A DNA stretch of 64,000 nucleotides from Mycobacterium intermedium. GTDB lineage: Bacteria > Actinomycetota > Actinomycetes > Mycobacteriales > Mycobacteriaceae. The stretch spans positions 1-64,000 of the forward strand of contig NZ_MVHT01000030.1 of assembly GCF_002086275.1 (NCBI RefSeq), written 5' to 3'. The position numbers were made by a program, and so were the translations under genes. This document shows, in pieces, positions 1 through 9,035 of the stretch. Numbering within the stretch: the first letter of the stretch is position 1; the number at the start of each line of letters is the position of its first letter. The notes under the pieces are model-generated. The model was not told the DNA's origin and ran no database searches. It was given only the letters and a program-made list of their open reading frames with translations.

Positions 1-243
1 GGCTCGTCGCCACTCCACAATGTGGCTGGAATACAGCCCCTCGCGGCGGAGCACCGCGCCTTTCTCACCATCAGGCGACGCGTCGTAAGCGGCCAGCACC
101 TCCAGCTTGTACTTCGCGGTGAATGTCCGGCGCCGGGCACGTTCGGGCACCTCGGGATCGGGACGTTGCTTTCCGTCGTCGGCCATCCGACCAGGATGTT
201 CCATCCCGGTCGCACAGACCAACGTCGTCACCTTGCTTGTCAT
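1..243 (-). CDS. IS3-type transposase OrfA, 5' part only
   Basis: The frame is open from an ATG at 243 to the left edge, so the gene is cut by the window. The 81 visible residues contain the pattern [18 protein letters not shown] followed by [19 protein letters not shown], which is typical of the N-terminal HTH (helix-turn-helix) subunit OrfA of IS3-family elements; OrfA binds the transposon ends and OrfB supplies the DDE catalytic domain. A GGAGAG stretch lies about 10 nt before the ATG. OrfB would lie outside the window to the left. The subgroup seems different from the decayed IS3 orfB at 15748-16058. The family assignment is from recognition of the motif, not a search. Confidence 0.8.
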   Translation of the reverse strand, partial: MTSKVTTLVCATGMEHPGRMADDGKQRPDPEVPERARRRTFTAKYKLEVLAAYDASPDGEKGAVLRREGLYSSHIVEWRRA

Positions 244-304
244 CTCAGGGAGTCTCTCCATCCCCGCCCTCGAGTCATTAATTGTCAGGGGGTGGGCGCC
301 TCAA

Positions 305-517
305 CTCAGGTTGGCAGAGAGGGGAATCGCCATGGCTTACAAGCTGATCGACGCCGCTCAGGCTCGTTGGCGCGCCGTCAACGCTCCCCACCTGGTCGCC
401 CTGGTCCGTGCCGGAGCGGTCTTCCATAAGGGCAAACTACTCGAACGTCCTACCGACATCACCCCACCCGAACCGGCAGACGACGCCGCCACCACGACCG
501 AAACGGAGGTCGCCTGA
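305..517 (+). pseudogene. C-terminal remnant of an IS256-type (Mutator) transposase
   Basis: The frame reads MAYKLIDAAQARWRAVNAPH from 332, followed by LVALVRAGAVFHKGKLLERP and an acidic/Thr tail ending in a stop at 515-517. This resembles the extreme C-terminus of actinobacterial IS256-family transposases, the helix-rich tail after the catalytic E. Nothing of the DDE domain is present upstream; the homologous reading seems to start near 305. It therefore looks like the 3' scar of an element whose 5' part was lost or overwritten by the neighbouring IS3 copy. It should not be functional. The main uncertainty is the exact family. Confidence 0.55.
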
Positions 518-625
518 AACACCCGATCCACAGGTATTGACGATTCCTCCACTCGGGCAACAGAGTCCCACAACGACTGGACCACTACGACGGGCTCACC
601 TCAAGGTGTGAGCCTCTGCTTATGC

Positions 626-2077
626 TTAGCTATCGGTCCGCACAACGCGATGACCTCGGATCGCGACACTAGATTCCGCAAGAACGGTGTTCCAGCCGCA
701 TATGGTCCCGATGAGCTCAGGTCGCGCATACAGTCCCGCGCGCATCTCGGATCGTGTGAGCCGGCTGTAGAGGTCGCGTCGTGCATCGTCAGCGCCCAAA
801 AACTCTTCTTTGCGGTGCAGCACTGGCGGATTCGGGGATTGGCGGTAGTCCCGCCAGTCCACCGTCAGCTTCCGAAGATTCACAATTACGGAGGATGCGA
901 GCGTCGGGTGTGCGTTCCGGTCGAACTCGGGATACGTCAGATACGACACCTGCGGCTCGGTCACTGACAGCTTAACCAGGTTTGCGTGCTCGACCGTGCC
1001 GGACAGCGCGCGGGCGCAGCCCTCGTAAACCTGGAGGATTGGCGGAAGCTCCCCCAGAGCACTCCGATGCACATAGAGAGCGCTCGGGGTCTGCTTGCCG
1101 ACAGAACTCGACCGCGCGTTGACGAGCACTATCGCCGGGTCGCCGCACGCCAGCAACATGCGGTCCGCTTGTATGCACGCATCTTGGTACTTGCCGAAGT
1201 GCGTGCGGATATCGATTGCGAGTGTCGTTCCCAGCTGGCTGAAGCGTGGCCTGCCGTTGAATCGCGAAAGTGCAATGTAGACAAGGAGTTCAGCCCGTCG
1301 ATGAATCGCTACCTGCTTCCAGTAATCGTCATCAGTAACCTTGCGGATGAGCTGCTGGGCACGCGCGATGCTGCCGACGGCATCTTTGATGGCTGATTCC
1401 GACTCCGGGCCGATCTCTCCGGTACGTGGCGCTCGTCCGTGCACCTTCATAAAGGACAATAGGGGCTCAAGAACGGTCTCATTCGCCTGGAAGAGTTCGT
1501 GCGGATCAATACGCAAACGTGGCCGGTAGGTGTGCACACGTTCAGCCAAGAAGGCTTGAGCATCGGCGGCTTCCCGAAAGACGTAATAAACACCCGGCGC
1601 TGCGGCATACGCCTCGGTGCCGAGTGTGTCTTCGATCCACCGGCCCAGTTCTGCTTGTTCGTAAAGCTTTTGAAACGTCCCAGTTCGCGTGACCAGACCG
1701 TCACCGAGCGGACGTCCGGTCAGACTCCGCGCATCCCATGTGAGACGCGAGGAAACGACCAGAGCTTTCTCAGCTAGCGCCCATGCGCTTCTTAGGGTTT
1801 CAGCGCGTTCACGGGGGTCTTCAATCACATTCACGACATACCCGAGGTTCACGACATCGGCGGACTGAACCGAAGCCGAGGGCCGGTGGGTGGGGTCCCA
1901 ACCGTCTACGGTGTAGCCGAGAGCGGTTAGGTTTCGGATGTCATCACCCTTACCGCAGCCGTAATCGAACACTGACGTGGTTGACGTGACTACTGCGTCA
2001 CGTAAAGCCCTGGCGACTGGCCGGGATAAAGCCGCCCGGCTCATCGCGGTCTTATGCCGGGCGACTTGATCATTCAT
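626..2077 (-). CDS. DNA phosphorothioation-associated putative methyltransferase
   Basis: A 483-aa protein with a class I SAM-binding motif near residues 37-48 (DYGCGKGDD) and a GYTVDGWDP segment that fits the following strand and acidic loop. This arrangement, directly behind dndE, matches the dnd-related methyltransferase family that co-occurs with phosphorothioation genes. Its substrate is not established; a DNA or nucleotide target is only inferred from context. The ATG at 2077 overlaps the dndE stop (ATGA), so translation is probably coupled and it is the last gene of the dndBCDE operon. The C-terminal 250 residues contain no motif I recognise. Confidence 0.82.
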   Translation of the reverse strand: MNDQVARHKTAMSRAALSRPVARALRDAVVTSTTSVFDYGCGKGDDIRNLTALGYTVDGWDPTHRPSASVQSADVVNLGYVVNVIEDPRERAETLRSAWALAEKALVVSSRLTWDARSLTGRPLGDGLVTRTGTFQKLYEQAELGRWIEDTLGTEAYAAAPGVYYVFREAADAQAFLAERVHTYRPRLRIDPHELFQANETVLEPLLSFMKVHGRAPRTGEIGPESESAIKDAVGSIARAQQLIRKVTDDDYWKQVAIHRRAELLVYIALSRFNGRPRFSQLGTTLAIDIRTHFGKYQDACIQADRMLLACGDPAIVLVNARSSSVGKQTPSALYVHRSALGELPPILQVYEGCARALSGTVEHANLVKLSVTEPQVSYLTYPEFDRNAHPTLASSVIVNLRKLTVDWRDYRQSPNPPVLHRKEEFLGADDARRDLYSRLTRSEMRAGLYARPELIGTICGWNTVLAESSVAIRGHRVVRTDS

Positions 2078-2466
2078 GCGGCGGGGTCACCCGCCAGCGC
2101 AAGACCTGCAAGTCCTGCGACGTCGGTGACTCGCGGATCACCGACGAGATAGCCGATGCCGCGGTGAAGATGTAACCGGAACTGAGTGGCAAGTGTTTCG
2201 TCGTCGAGTGACAAGCCGTCGAGGTGGCAGCGGTATCTCACCAATCCCCAGTAAAGGTCACCGTGCTCGCCCGCGAAGACGCGCCACGACATCTCGACGT
2301 TGCTGTCGAGAGTTAGTTGGACGGTGGGTGGCGGAGCTGGCTCGGCCAACGAGCGGCATAACGCCCAGCGGCAGAGGATGTTCCAGTTGAGTATCCCCGT
2401 GCGACGTTTCAGTGTGACGAGCTGATCGCGTGCTGTTTGGGAGAGCCGAATATTCTCGATTGCCAT
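2074..2466 (-). CDS. dndE: DNA sulfur modification protein DndE
   Basis: A 130-aa protein starting MAIENIRLSQTARDQL, the usual N-terminus of DndE (about 110-140 aa). DndE belongs to the DndCDE complex that inserts sulfur in the DNA backbone; the family has been described as binding nicked double-stranded DNA. The chosen ATG at 2466 lies 2 nt after the dndD stop, and a longer in-frame start at 2478 inside dndD is less likely. The C-terminal half (LATQFRLHLHRGIGYLVGD) is the conserved family block. The stop overlaps the methyltransferase start. The assignment rests on position, size and the N-terminal motif. Confidence 0.9.
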   Translation of the reverse strand: MAIENIRLSQTARDQLVTLKRRTGILNWNILCRWALCRSLAEPAPPPTVQLTLDSNVEMSWRVFAGEHGDLYWGLVRYRCHLDGLSLDDETLATQFRLHLHRGIGYLVGDPRVTDVAGLAGLALAGDPAA

Positions 2467-2468
2467 GA

Positions 2469-4442
2469 CTATCCCCAAAAATATCCGTTGACCACAGAGG
2501 TCGAGTTGGTTGATTGGTTGAAGACCAGTCGGTACTCGCGACCGACGTGCTTCGCTATGCGGGCGTACGCTTCATCATCGATCTCGGTATCCGTGGACAA
2601 CAACAGAACCTGATGGCTTGCGTACGGAAAGTAGCGCTCTAGTAGATGTTGTCGGTGAGAGCCATCGAGTCGACCAAGCGGGGTATCGATCACCACGGGG
2701 AGAGGTTGTCCTGCAGCGCGAGCAAGTCCCCACAGCAGCGCTACAGCAAGCAGCTGACGCTCGCCTGCTGACAAATCACTTGCTGGTAGCGGGAGTCCAT
2801 CCTGGCCCGACAGTTGGACGATGTTTGTCTCCGGATCGACATCCACCTGCGTGATGAGGTTCTCTTTGCGGAGGAGGCGTCCAAGCGCATCGAGTATGTA
2901 TTCAGAGATCCTTCGAAGATGGCGCTGACTGGCCGCCAGCCTGAGATCCGTCAGCGTTGCTCGCACTCTGTCAACGTGTTCGACTAGTCGTCGTTCGTCG
3001 TCTGCCTGGAGCGACGCTTGCGCCGCTTTCTCAAGAGCCGATTCATACGCTGCGTCAGCCCGTGCCCGTTCCTGACGGGCAAGGTTCAGTCGTTCCTCGG
3101 AGACAAGCAGTGCCGTGCGGCGTCGCTCCACCTCGTCCGCGGCATCGCTGCGTTCGCGTAACAGTGATCCGATTGCTTCGTCATCAGGGATTGCGACCAA
3201 CACACGTTCTGCTTGGTCGAGCTTTCCGCTTGTGTCGGTACGCATCTCGATCAACTCACGCAGGCGCTTATCGGCACTGGGCAATGTCGACGAGATGAGG
3301 TGACGTAATGCTGCGGCGTCGGTGATACCGACGATTTCACGGGTGGAGGATGCGATCGTTCGCGCCTCCCTATCCGTGGTTAAGAACTCTTCGACTTGAC
3401 GTCGAACTGCGGACGCGACCTTCGCTTTTGCCAGGAAGGTCACGACATCGGCGTCTCGACTGGCGAGGATATTGCTGACCGCCCGGTATTGCCGTGCCTC
3501 AGATTCCGCTTCGACTTGGGTCGACATATCCTGCAGCAACTCTGAAACGAGAAGCAGGGGAGCTGCTTCGGCCATTTCATGTCGAATCGCATCTTCGATG
3601 CGGGAAAGCTCGCTGCGTAAGGTACTAGCCCTCTGCTCGGCCGATTCGCGTTGTTCGACGAGCTCACCACCTGCTGCACGGAAACGCTCATTGATTTCGT
3701 GCAGGGTGTTTTCCGCGCGCTCGACACTGACACGCAGCCCAGCGGCCTGCTGAGCGGCTGCCTCCTCCTCCTGCCGCTTAACGGTAACGTTCTGCTTGCA
3801 TTCGTCCACTATCGCAAGCGATTTGTCAGATACGTGGGCCTTGTGATGACGCTTCCGTAAGACAGCGAGGTCAGTCGAGAGTCGGTCGACGAGTTCGAGG
3901 CCCATTAAAGATGCGAGCGCCGACGAGAGCACTTCCTGCGAGCGCTCAAGATCCGCAAGGGCTTCGATCTGTTCGCCATCGAAAAAGAAGAGCCCAGCGA
4001 TCCCACGCGGAAGGAATGCTTCGACGTGCTCGCTCCAGGTCGAGGTCAACGCTTCGTCGTGTCTACCGTCGACGGAGACAAGAAGAATTTCACGGATGGA
4101 TGACCCGATACTCCGCCAACTGCGTCTTATCCAGTATTCCTTTTCGACTCCCTCTTGGTGGGCGTGGAACGTTAGCTCAAGTGCAGCACCCTCACTTGCC
4201 GGCACCCCCCGGTGAATCAATCCGCGAAGGTAAGCCTCGTAGCTGCCGGACCTTCTCGCCGCAATCCCGGCGAGCGGTCCGTAGAGCACGAGATGAATTG
4301 CTTCGAGCAGCGTGGTCTTGCCAGCTCCATTTAGCCCACCGATCAACACAATCGGTTTCTTCGACGATGGTGGGGTGAGCTCAATCGTGTGGCGGCCCGC
4401 GAATGTGCCGACGTTGTGCAGAACGAGCTGGTCGATGATCAT
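2469..4442 (-). CDS. dndD: DNA sulfur modification ATPase DndD
   Basis: A 657-aa SMC/Rad50-type ATPase. Walker A is GGLNGAGKT at residues 35-43, a long coiled-coil-like middle follows, the ABC signature LSAGE is at 557-561, and Walker B VVIDTP is at 583-588. DndD hydrolyses ATP and is thought to nick or remodel DNA so that DndC can transfer sulfur. Its ATG overlaps the dndC stop (ATGA), so the two are coupled. Length and domain order match the family. A second, diverged DndD-like ATPase is encoded in the neighbouring operon at 9032-11089; this one is assigned DndD because it sits between dndC and dndE. Confidence 0.95.
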   Translation of the reverse strand: MIIDQLVLHNVGTFAGRHTIELTPPSSKKPIVLIGGLNGAGKTTLLEAIHLVLYGPLAGIAARRSGSYEAYLRGLIHRGVPASEGAALELTFHAHQEGVEKEYWIRRSWRSIGSSIREILLVSVDGRHDEALTSTWSEHVEAFLPRGIAGLFFFDGEQIEALADLERSQEVLSSALASLMGLELVDRLSTDLAVLRKRHHKAHVSDKSLAIVDECKQNVTVKRQEEEAAAQQAAGLRVSVERAENTLHEINERFRAAGGELVEQRESAEQRASTLRSELSRIEDAIRHEMAEAAPLLLVSELLQDMSTQVEAESEARQYRAVSNILASRDADVVTFLAKAKVASAVRRQVEEFLTTDREARTIASSTREIVGITDAAALRHLISSTLPSADKRLRELIEMRTDTSGKLDQAERVLVAIPDDEAIGSLLRERSDAADEVERRRTALLVSEERLNLARQERARADAAYESALEKAAQASLQADDERRLVEHVDRVRATLTDLRLAASQRHLRRISEYILDALGRLLRKENLITQVDVDPETNIVQLSGQDGLPLPASDLSAGERQLLAVALLWGLARAAGQPLPVVIDTPLGRLDGSHRQHLLERYFPYASHQVLLLSTDTEIDDEAYARIAKHVGREYRLVFNQSTNSTSVVNGYFWG

Positions 4443-5980
4443 CGTTCGACACCCGCCTGTGCAGTCCGCACGAATCCATCTGCGACATCCAATGGATCGG
4501 GCTCATCGGGTGTTGGTTTGTCAACTCTCTCAAGCGCCGCTTTGCGATTGAGTGCCCGCTCAGTCGCGTCGTCCTCATTCTCGTAGAACCCACGACGGAG
4601 CGCCTTCTCGAGGGAGTCGAAGAGCCCGGCGCGACGTGCGCGCGACCGATGTCGCTGTTCGACGTCGAGCAATTCGCGCACGAGCTCGAAATGTAAACGG
4701 TCATCGCCGACGACTTCGGAAAGGACTTCGACCACGTCCGCGCCCAGCGGAAGGTGCTCATCTAGGGGACGGCCGGGGTAGCGCTCGCCAGTAGCAGCCT
4801 CATATATCCTCGGAAGGTTGTCCTCGAACTCATGCTTCTCTACAACCCAGTGCCGGCGAATTTCTTCGAGCTCGGCCAGCGTGATTAGTTCGAGCGATCG
4901 AACGTAATCGGGTCCATGGGCCCGGATCCACGTCTGTGCCTCGAGAAGCTGCCTCAGCCACTGCTCTCGCGACTGCTGGGTATATGGGCCAGGTATGGGC
5001 TTGTCGTGGAACAGCTGGACTGAACCGTTCATACGGCGGAAATCACGAAGGTGACGGTCGTCCGCGACATCCAGTGCGTTGCGTAGTTCGAGCAGCGGAA
5101 GCATCCACTCCTTTTCATCGTCGTTCTGGATCATCGCGGACATCGACTTGTCCTTGTCGACCAATGTGCACGTCCAGCAACCGAAGCGACTGTCGCCGCA
5201 ACTGGGAGTCGTTGAGTCAACGACCAACGGGCACTCGCCGTCTGGTGACGCTCCTTGGTACATGGTCAAAAGCTCTTTGTTTGAGTAGCCCCATGGGTTC
5301 GGAGTCTGCATGAGGAACGTCCACACGTCGTCATTCGACCAGTTCTCGACGGGGGAATACACCAGACAATTGGGCAGGGACTCATTGGGACTCAACAAAT
5401 CTCGGGACCGCCGAGCTTCGAGTGCGGTCATCCGATGAGAGCGACCGCTGCTTTCGGCTTTCCGCGTGCCCAGCACGAGGATCGCTTCTCCGTGCGTGCG
5501 AACCATGCTCCTGATAAAGGTGTTCGATGGTTTGATCTTCAACCGTTCGGTACACCAGCGGAATTTGGGGCGAGGAGCGGGATAACCGCGACCTATTAGA
5601 TTGACCCAGAACGTGTCAGTTACCGCGGGAGTCAATCGATGGGGCTTGATCGGAAGCCACTGTGTTTCAGCCTGTTTCGATAGCACCTCCAGGGAATGGG
5701 TAACCCATGAGGCGACAACAGGATTCTCGACCAGCGTGTCGGTGCTAATGACGTGCACCGGCTTCGTTCGTTGGGTGGGTGTAAGGGCTGCAAGCGCCAA
5801 CCACACGAGCTGGAGCACGGCGGTGGAATCCTTTCCACCCGAGTATCCGACGACCCATGGCACCGCGTCCGCGAGATATAGCTCTTGCGTCTGTTTGAGA
5901 ACTGCGTCGATTGTTGCCACATAGCCGAGACGGTCGAAAGCGGACCGATTCCGCGGCATGATCGGTAGTTCGCGTTTCAT
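4439..5980 (-). CDS. dndC: DNA phosphorothioation protein DndC (PAPS-reductase-like)
   Basis: A 513-aa protein of the phosphoadenosine-phosphosulfate reductase superfamily. The PP-loop SGGKDS is at residues 47-52 and would bind ATP to adenylate the DNA target. Four cysteines at 250, 261, 268 and 271 (C...CG...CWTC) fit the 4Fe-4S ligands reported for DndC. It receives sulfur from DndA and, with DndD and DndE, makes the phosphorothioate bond. The start ATG overlaps the dndB stop by ATGA and the end overlaps dndD likewise, giving a fully coupled dndBCDE run. All motifs look intact. Confidence 0.96.
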   Translation of the reverse strand: MKRELPIMPRNRSAFDRLGYVATIDAVLKQTQELYLADAVPWVVGYSGGKDSTAVLQLVWLALAALTPTQRTKPVHVISTDTLVENPVVASWVTHSLEVLSKQAETQWLPIKPHRLTPAVTDTFWVNLIGRGYPAPRPKFRWCTERLKIKPSNTFIRSMVRTHGEAILVLGTRKAESSGRSHRMTALEARRSRDLLSPNESLPNCLVYSPVENWSNDDVWTFLMQTPNPWGYSNKELLTMYQGASPDGECPLVVDSTTPSCGDSRFGCWTCTLVDKDKSMSAMIQNDDEKEWMLPLLELRNALDVADDRHLRDFRRMNGSVQLFHDKPIPGPYTQQSREQWLRQLLEAQTWIRAHGPDYVRSLELITLAELEEIRRHWVVEKHEFEDNLPRIYEAATGERYPGRPLDEHLPLGADVVEVLSEVVGDDRLHFELVRELLDVEQRHRSRARRAGLFDSLEKALRRGFYENEDDATERALNRKAALERVDKPTPDEPDPLDVADGFVRTAQAGVER

Positions 5981-7125
5981 TTGTCTCTCCTAGTGAATTC
6001 GCGCTCAGCCTGCTGCTCGTCAGGCGGCAATTCCAATCCAAGCGCGGCTCGGATGTGGCCTGCAGTCAGCAGGATGTTGGAGGCGCCTTTACTTACCTTG
6101 CCGCCGATAGTGGCGCGGCCCTCCCAAACCGACGCGTTGGATCGGTGCCAATCGATCTCCCCTAGCTTCGAAAGAACTGCCACCCAATCCGTTTCACTGT
6201 TGGACTTGCGAATCAGGGCGTTGCCGATCTTGCCCAGAGATTGGAGAACGATGCCGTGACTATGAATGAAGTCGCGCCGAATCTCACTCGAGTGCACCTG
6301 ACGTCTGCGGACTTGGTGCCACTCGGGAAACTGGTCGGCGACGACAGCCCAATAGCGGGCCGCCAAATCGACGCGACGCTCGAATGAACCCACCTCGATT
6401 CCTTCTAAGAGCGATTTGTTGGCGCTGTAGAGCGCGGATAGTGTGAACAGTTTCCGTGACCGAATAGACAGGTTGCTTGTCTCAGTTTCGGTCAAGTCGC
6501 TGAAGAAGGGAGAGCGGGTCACGATAAGCTTTGTGATTACTGACAGTTCGTCGCGGTTGTCATACAGCACACCGATCGACTTAGAAGGTCTGATTGCGTG
6601 GCGGTTGAGGTCGGCGAACATCTGTTGGCAGCGTTTTAGCCCGACATCGAGGAAAAGAACGATAGCGATGCTCTCGTCCCCAAGGTCGGGGTTCTCGACC
6701 AGCGCTTGCTGGATCGCCGCTCTACGGTGCTGCCCATCGTTGATAATGAAGCGAGCAGACATAGGGATCGATAGCATCCCGACGCGCTCGCCGGCAGTGG
6801 CTGCGCCATCGATCGGTTCGAACTGCACGTCCGCGTTGATAGACGCAGTCAACGCCGAAAAGATATAGCTATCAGGATTTTCGACGATATACCGCGATAT
6901 CTCGGGTATGCGGGCCTTGTTAAGGGTGCGCTGTGCGCGCATCTCGGCCGGCACCTCCTCCTCGTCGAAGGAGAACAGCTTCGGGATGAGACGTAGCGGA
7001 CACATCGTCACGTAATACTCGCGGCCGGCCTGGACGCCGCGAATCGCGGGGAAGTTGTACTCGAAGCCCGCGGATTTCTTGCTTGTCGCCTCGTCGCTCG
7101 CGCGGCGCTGCTCTAACGTGGTCAT
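5977..7125 (-). CDS. dndB: DNA sulfur modification protein DndB
   Basis: A 382-aa protein with the family-defining DGQHR motif at residues 130-134. DndB is not needed for sulfur insertion; in characterised systems it modulates modification and represses the dnd promoter. The start at 7125 is chosen because GGGAGG lies about 7 nt upstream; a longer open frame to 7392 would run deep into dndA and lacks family similarity. It is the first gene of the minus-strand dnd operon and lies opposite dndA. The intergenic repeats of GTAC (7146-7211) are a plausible binding site for this very protein. Confidence 0.95.
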   Translation of the reverse strand: MTTLEQRRASDEATSKKSAGFEYNFPAIRGVQAGREYYVTMCPLRLIPKLFSFDEEEVPAEMRAQRTLNKARIPEISRYIVENPDSYIFSALTASINADVQFEPIDGAATAGERVGMLSIPMSARFIINDGQHRRAAIQQALVENPDLGDESIAIVLFLDVGLKRCQQMFADLNRHAIRPSKSIGVLYDNRDELSVITKLIVTRSPFFSDLTETETSNLSIRSRKLFTLSALYSANKSLLEGIEVGSFERRVDLAARYWAVVADQFPEWHQVRRRQVHSSEIRRDFIHSHGIVLQSLGKIGNALIRKSNSETDWVAVLSKLGEIDWHRSNASVWEGRATIGGKVSKGASNILLTAGHIRAALGLELPPDEQQAEREFTRRDK

Positions 7126-7143
7126 GCATGCCTCCCATGGCGG

Positions 7144-7214
7144 ATGTACGTATCCTTTGGTCCGTACTGATGGACGTGTTGATCCGTACTGATGTCTGAA
7201 CCTACACGTACGAT
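7144..7214. promoter_or_regulatory. dndA/dndB divergent promoter region with four GTAC repeats
   Basis: GTAC occurs at 7146, 7164, 7186 and 7208, i.e. at intervals of 18, 22 and 22 bp, roughly two helical turns. Two copies share the longer word TCCGTACTGATG (7161-7172 and 7183-7194). The first two sites form an inverted repeat GTACG-N12-CGTAC (7146-7167). TACGAT at 7209-7214 fits a mycobacterial -10 (TANNNT) placed 7 nt before an ATG at 7222, suggesting a leaderless dndA transcript. The last GTAC overlaps that -10, as expected for repression. Binding by DndB is an inference from family behaviour. Confidence 0.55.
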
Positions 7215-7221
7215 TGCTGCC

Positions 7222-8415
7222 ATGACCGTAACTGCCACCACCGACACGCCCGGTGGAAGCGATGCCCAAAAACTCCAACGACCGGTGTACCTCGATTGCA
7301 ATGCGACGACGCCAGTCGAGCCGGCGGTGATGGAAGAGATCGTCAGATGGACTGTCGAGGAGTTCGGCAATGCTGGGAGCCGCACCCATCACTACGGTCA
7401 GGCTGCAAAGAATCGCGTGAATGCTGCCCGAGCGGATATCGCATCCGTCGTCGATGCGTGCGCGGACGAGGTAGTCTTCACCAGCGGCGCCACAGAGAGC
7501 AATAACCTGGCGATCCTCGGTCTGGCTTCACATGGGGTTCGGACTGGGCGTTTACACATCGTTTCGACCCAGATCGAGCACAAATCCGTGTTGGGCCCGC
7601 TCGACGAGCTGTCAAGGCGCGGATTCGACGTGACTTTGATTCGTCCGACGCCGGGCGGGTGGGTTGATCCCGACGAGGTACAAGCGGCTCTACGCGCCGA
7701 CACGCTTCTTGTTTCAACCATGGCCGTGAACAACGAGACGGGGGTTGTGCAGCCCATCGCTGAGATTGCCGATGCCCTCAAAGAGCATGAGGCATTCTTT
7801 CATGTAGACGCTGCGCAAGCATTCGGTAAAATCATCGCCCCCCTGCGCTTGAAGCGCATAGATCTGATGTCGATCTCGGGCCACAAGATCTATGGGCCCA
7901 AGGGGATTGGTGCATTGATGACGCGTCGGCGCCGTTTCAGTCGACTTCCGCTCGAACCCCTTCAGTATGGCGGCGGGCAGGAGCGCGGGCTGAGACCTGG
8001 CACCCTACCGGTGGCCCTTATTGCGGGGTTTGGCTTAGCGGCGTCCCTTGCCCTTCAAAATCATGAGCAAAGGGCCGCCAAGTGCGCAGCGATTAAGCGT
8101 GAGGCGTTAGCGTCGCTGTTGCCTCTGGGGATCGGAATCAACGGAGATCCAGACAGGACGATTGAACACACGATCAACTTTTCTGTGCCTGGGGTCGATT
8201 CAGAGGCCGCCATTGTTGCTTTGAAAAACCTCGCTGCAGTTTCGAATGGATCAGCTTGCACTTCACAGAGTTACGAACCAAGTCACGTGCTAGTTGCAGC
8301 TGGACTACCTTCCGAGCAAATCGAAGGCGCGCTGCGAATGTCGTGGTCTCACCTTACGGTTGTGGACGACTGGACGGCTATCGCTGAGACGTTAGGACGG
8401 CTAGCGCGCCCCTAG
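7222..8415 (+). CDS. dndA: Cysteine desulfurase DndA (IscS/NifS type)
   Basis: A 397-aa PLP-dependent class V aminotransferase-fold enzyme. The PLP lysine sits in SISGHKIYGPKG (residue 222), an HVDAAQ segment precedes it, and the active-site cysteine is in SNGSACTSQ (residue 346). It mobilises sulfur from cysteine for DndC. Many dnd loci borrow a housekeeping IscS, so a resident dndA is informative. The start at 7222 is preferred because a -10-like TACGAT ends 7 nt upstream; an in-frame ATG at 7192 would add ten residues. It is transcribed divergently from dndBCDE and ends convergent to the restriction-like operon. Confidence 0.94.
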   Translation: MTVTATTDTPGGSDAQKLQRPVYLDCNATTPVEPAVMEEIVRWTVEEFGNAGSRTHHYGQAAKNRVNAARADIASVVDACADEVVFTSGATESNNLAILGLASHGVRTGRLHIVSTQIEHKSVLGPLDELSRRGFDVTLIRPTPGGWVDPDEVQAALRADTLLVSTMAVNNETGVVQPIAEIADALKEHEAFFHVDAAQAFGKIIAPLRLKRIDLMSISGHKIYGPKGIGALMTRRRRFSRLPLEPLQYGGGQERGLRPGTLPVALIAGFGLAASLALQNHEQRAAKCAAIKREALASLLPLGIGINGDPDRTIEHTINFSVPGVDSEAAIVALKNLAAVSNGSACTSQSYEPSHVLVAAGLPSEQIEGALRMSWSHLTVVDDWTAIAETLGRLARP

Positions 8416-8416
8416 G

Positions 8417-8452
8417 CGGTTGACGGCAGCACGGGAGGGACCGCTTCAACCG
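8417..8452. terminator. Inverted repeat between convergent operons, possible terminator
   Basis: Perfect 7-nt arms CGGTTGA (8417-8423) and TCAACCG (8446-8452) begin two bases after the dndA stop. There is no U-tract, which is common in mycobacteria, so a termination role is only a guess. The remaining stretch to 8561 holds no recognised gene. Confidence 0.3.
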
Positions 8453-8561
8453 ACCAAGCGGGGGATCAAAAGACCCGAACCCGAGAAGCTGGATGAGAGT
8501 GCAGGCACGAGCGAAACGAGTATGGAGGAGTTGCTTGGCCAGGACGAAGTTGCAGAAACCG

Positions 8562-9035
8562 TTAGGCCCATGTAACGCCGCCCAAGAGTTCGTCTACTGA
8601 CAGAGGTCGCGCCCCGCCGCCTTCAGCCAATGCGTCTGTTACCAGATCTACAACGATAAGGTCGACCGGCTGGTGCCTGACGTTGACCTGCTCTTGGATG
8701 TATTCGAGTCCGCCATTTGCGTATTCTTCGAAGATCCTGATTCGTTCTTCCAAGCGGGAAGCATCCATGATTTCAGGATCGTCTGAAATCGTGTTCGCGG
8801 CAATCATGTTGATAAGCGTATCGCTGAACCCGGGATAGGTAAGCACCTCATATCGAATCGGATCGCCCGAACTGCTGCTGAACGGAACTCGGCGCTGCTG
8901 ATGAAACCCCACAGCTGCAGCAAACAAGAGGATATCGCGGTACGTGGGAAACTTTGCTTCGTTTTGCATCTCTTGCATGAGCGCCTCGTGCTGCTGCGGT
9001 CGACGGGCACGAACCTCACCATGTACGGTGGTCAT
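8562..9035 (-). CDS. Dnd system-associated small protein (dnd-associated protein 4-like)
   Basis: A 157-aa soluble protein. Its pattern of RRPQQHEALMQEM then YRDILLFAAAVGFHQQRR matches what I recall of the small dnd-associated protein 4 family, found next to phosphorothioation-linked ATPase and helicase genes. No catalytic motif is visible. The ATG overlaps the stop of the upstream ATPase (AAATGA), so stoichiometric, coupled expression is likely, and it may be a regulatory or bridging subunit of that ATPase. It is the last gene of the operon 15630-8562. The family name is from memory of the motif and should be checked by HMM; biochemical function is unknown. Confidence 0.65.
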   Translation of the reverse strand: MTTVHGEVRARRPQQHEALMQEMQNEAKFPTYRDILLFAAAVGFHQQRRVPFSSSSGDPIRYEVLTYPGFSDTLINMIAANTISDDPEIMDASRLEERIRIFEEYANGGLEYIQEQVNVRHQPVDLIVVDLVTDALAEGGGARPLSVDELLGGVTWA

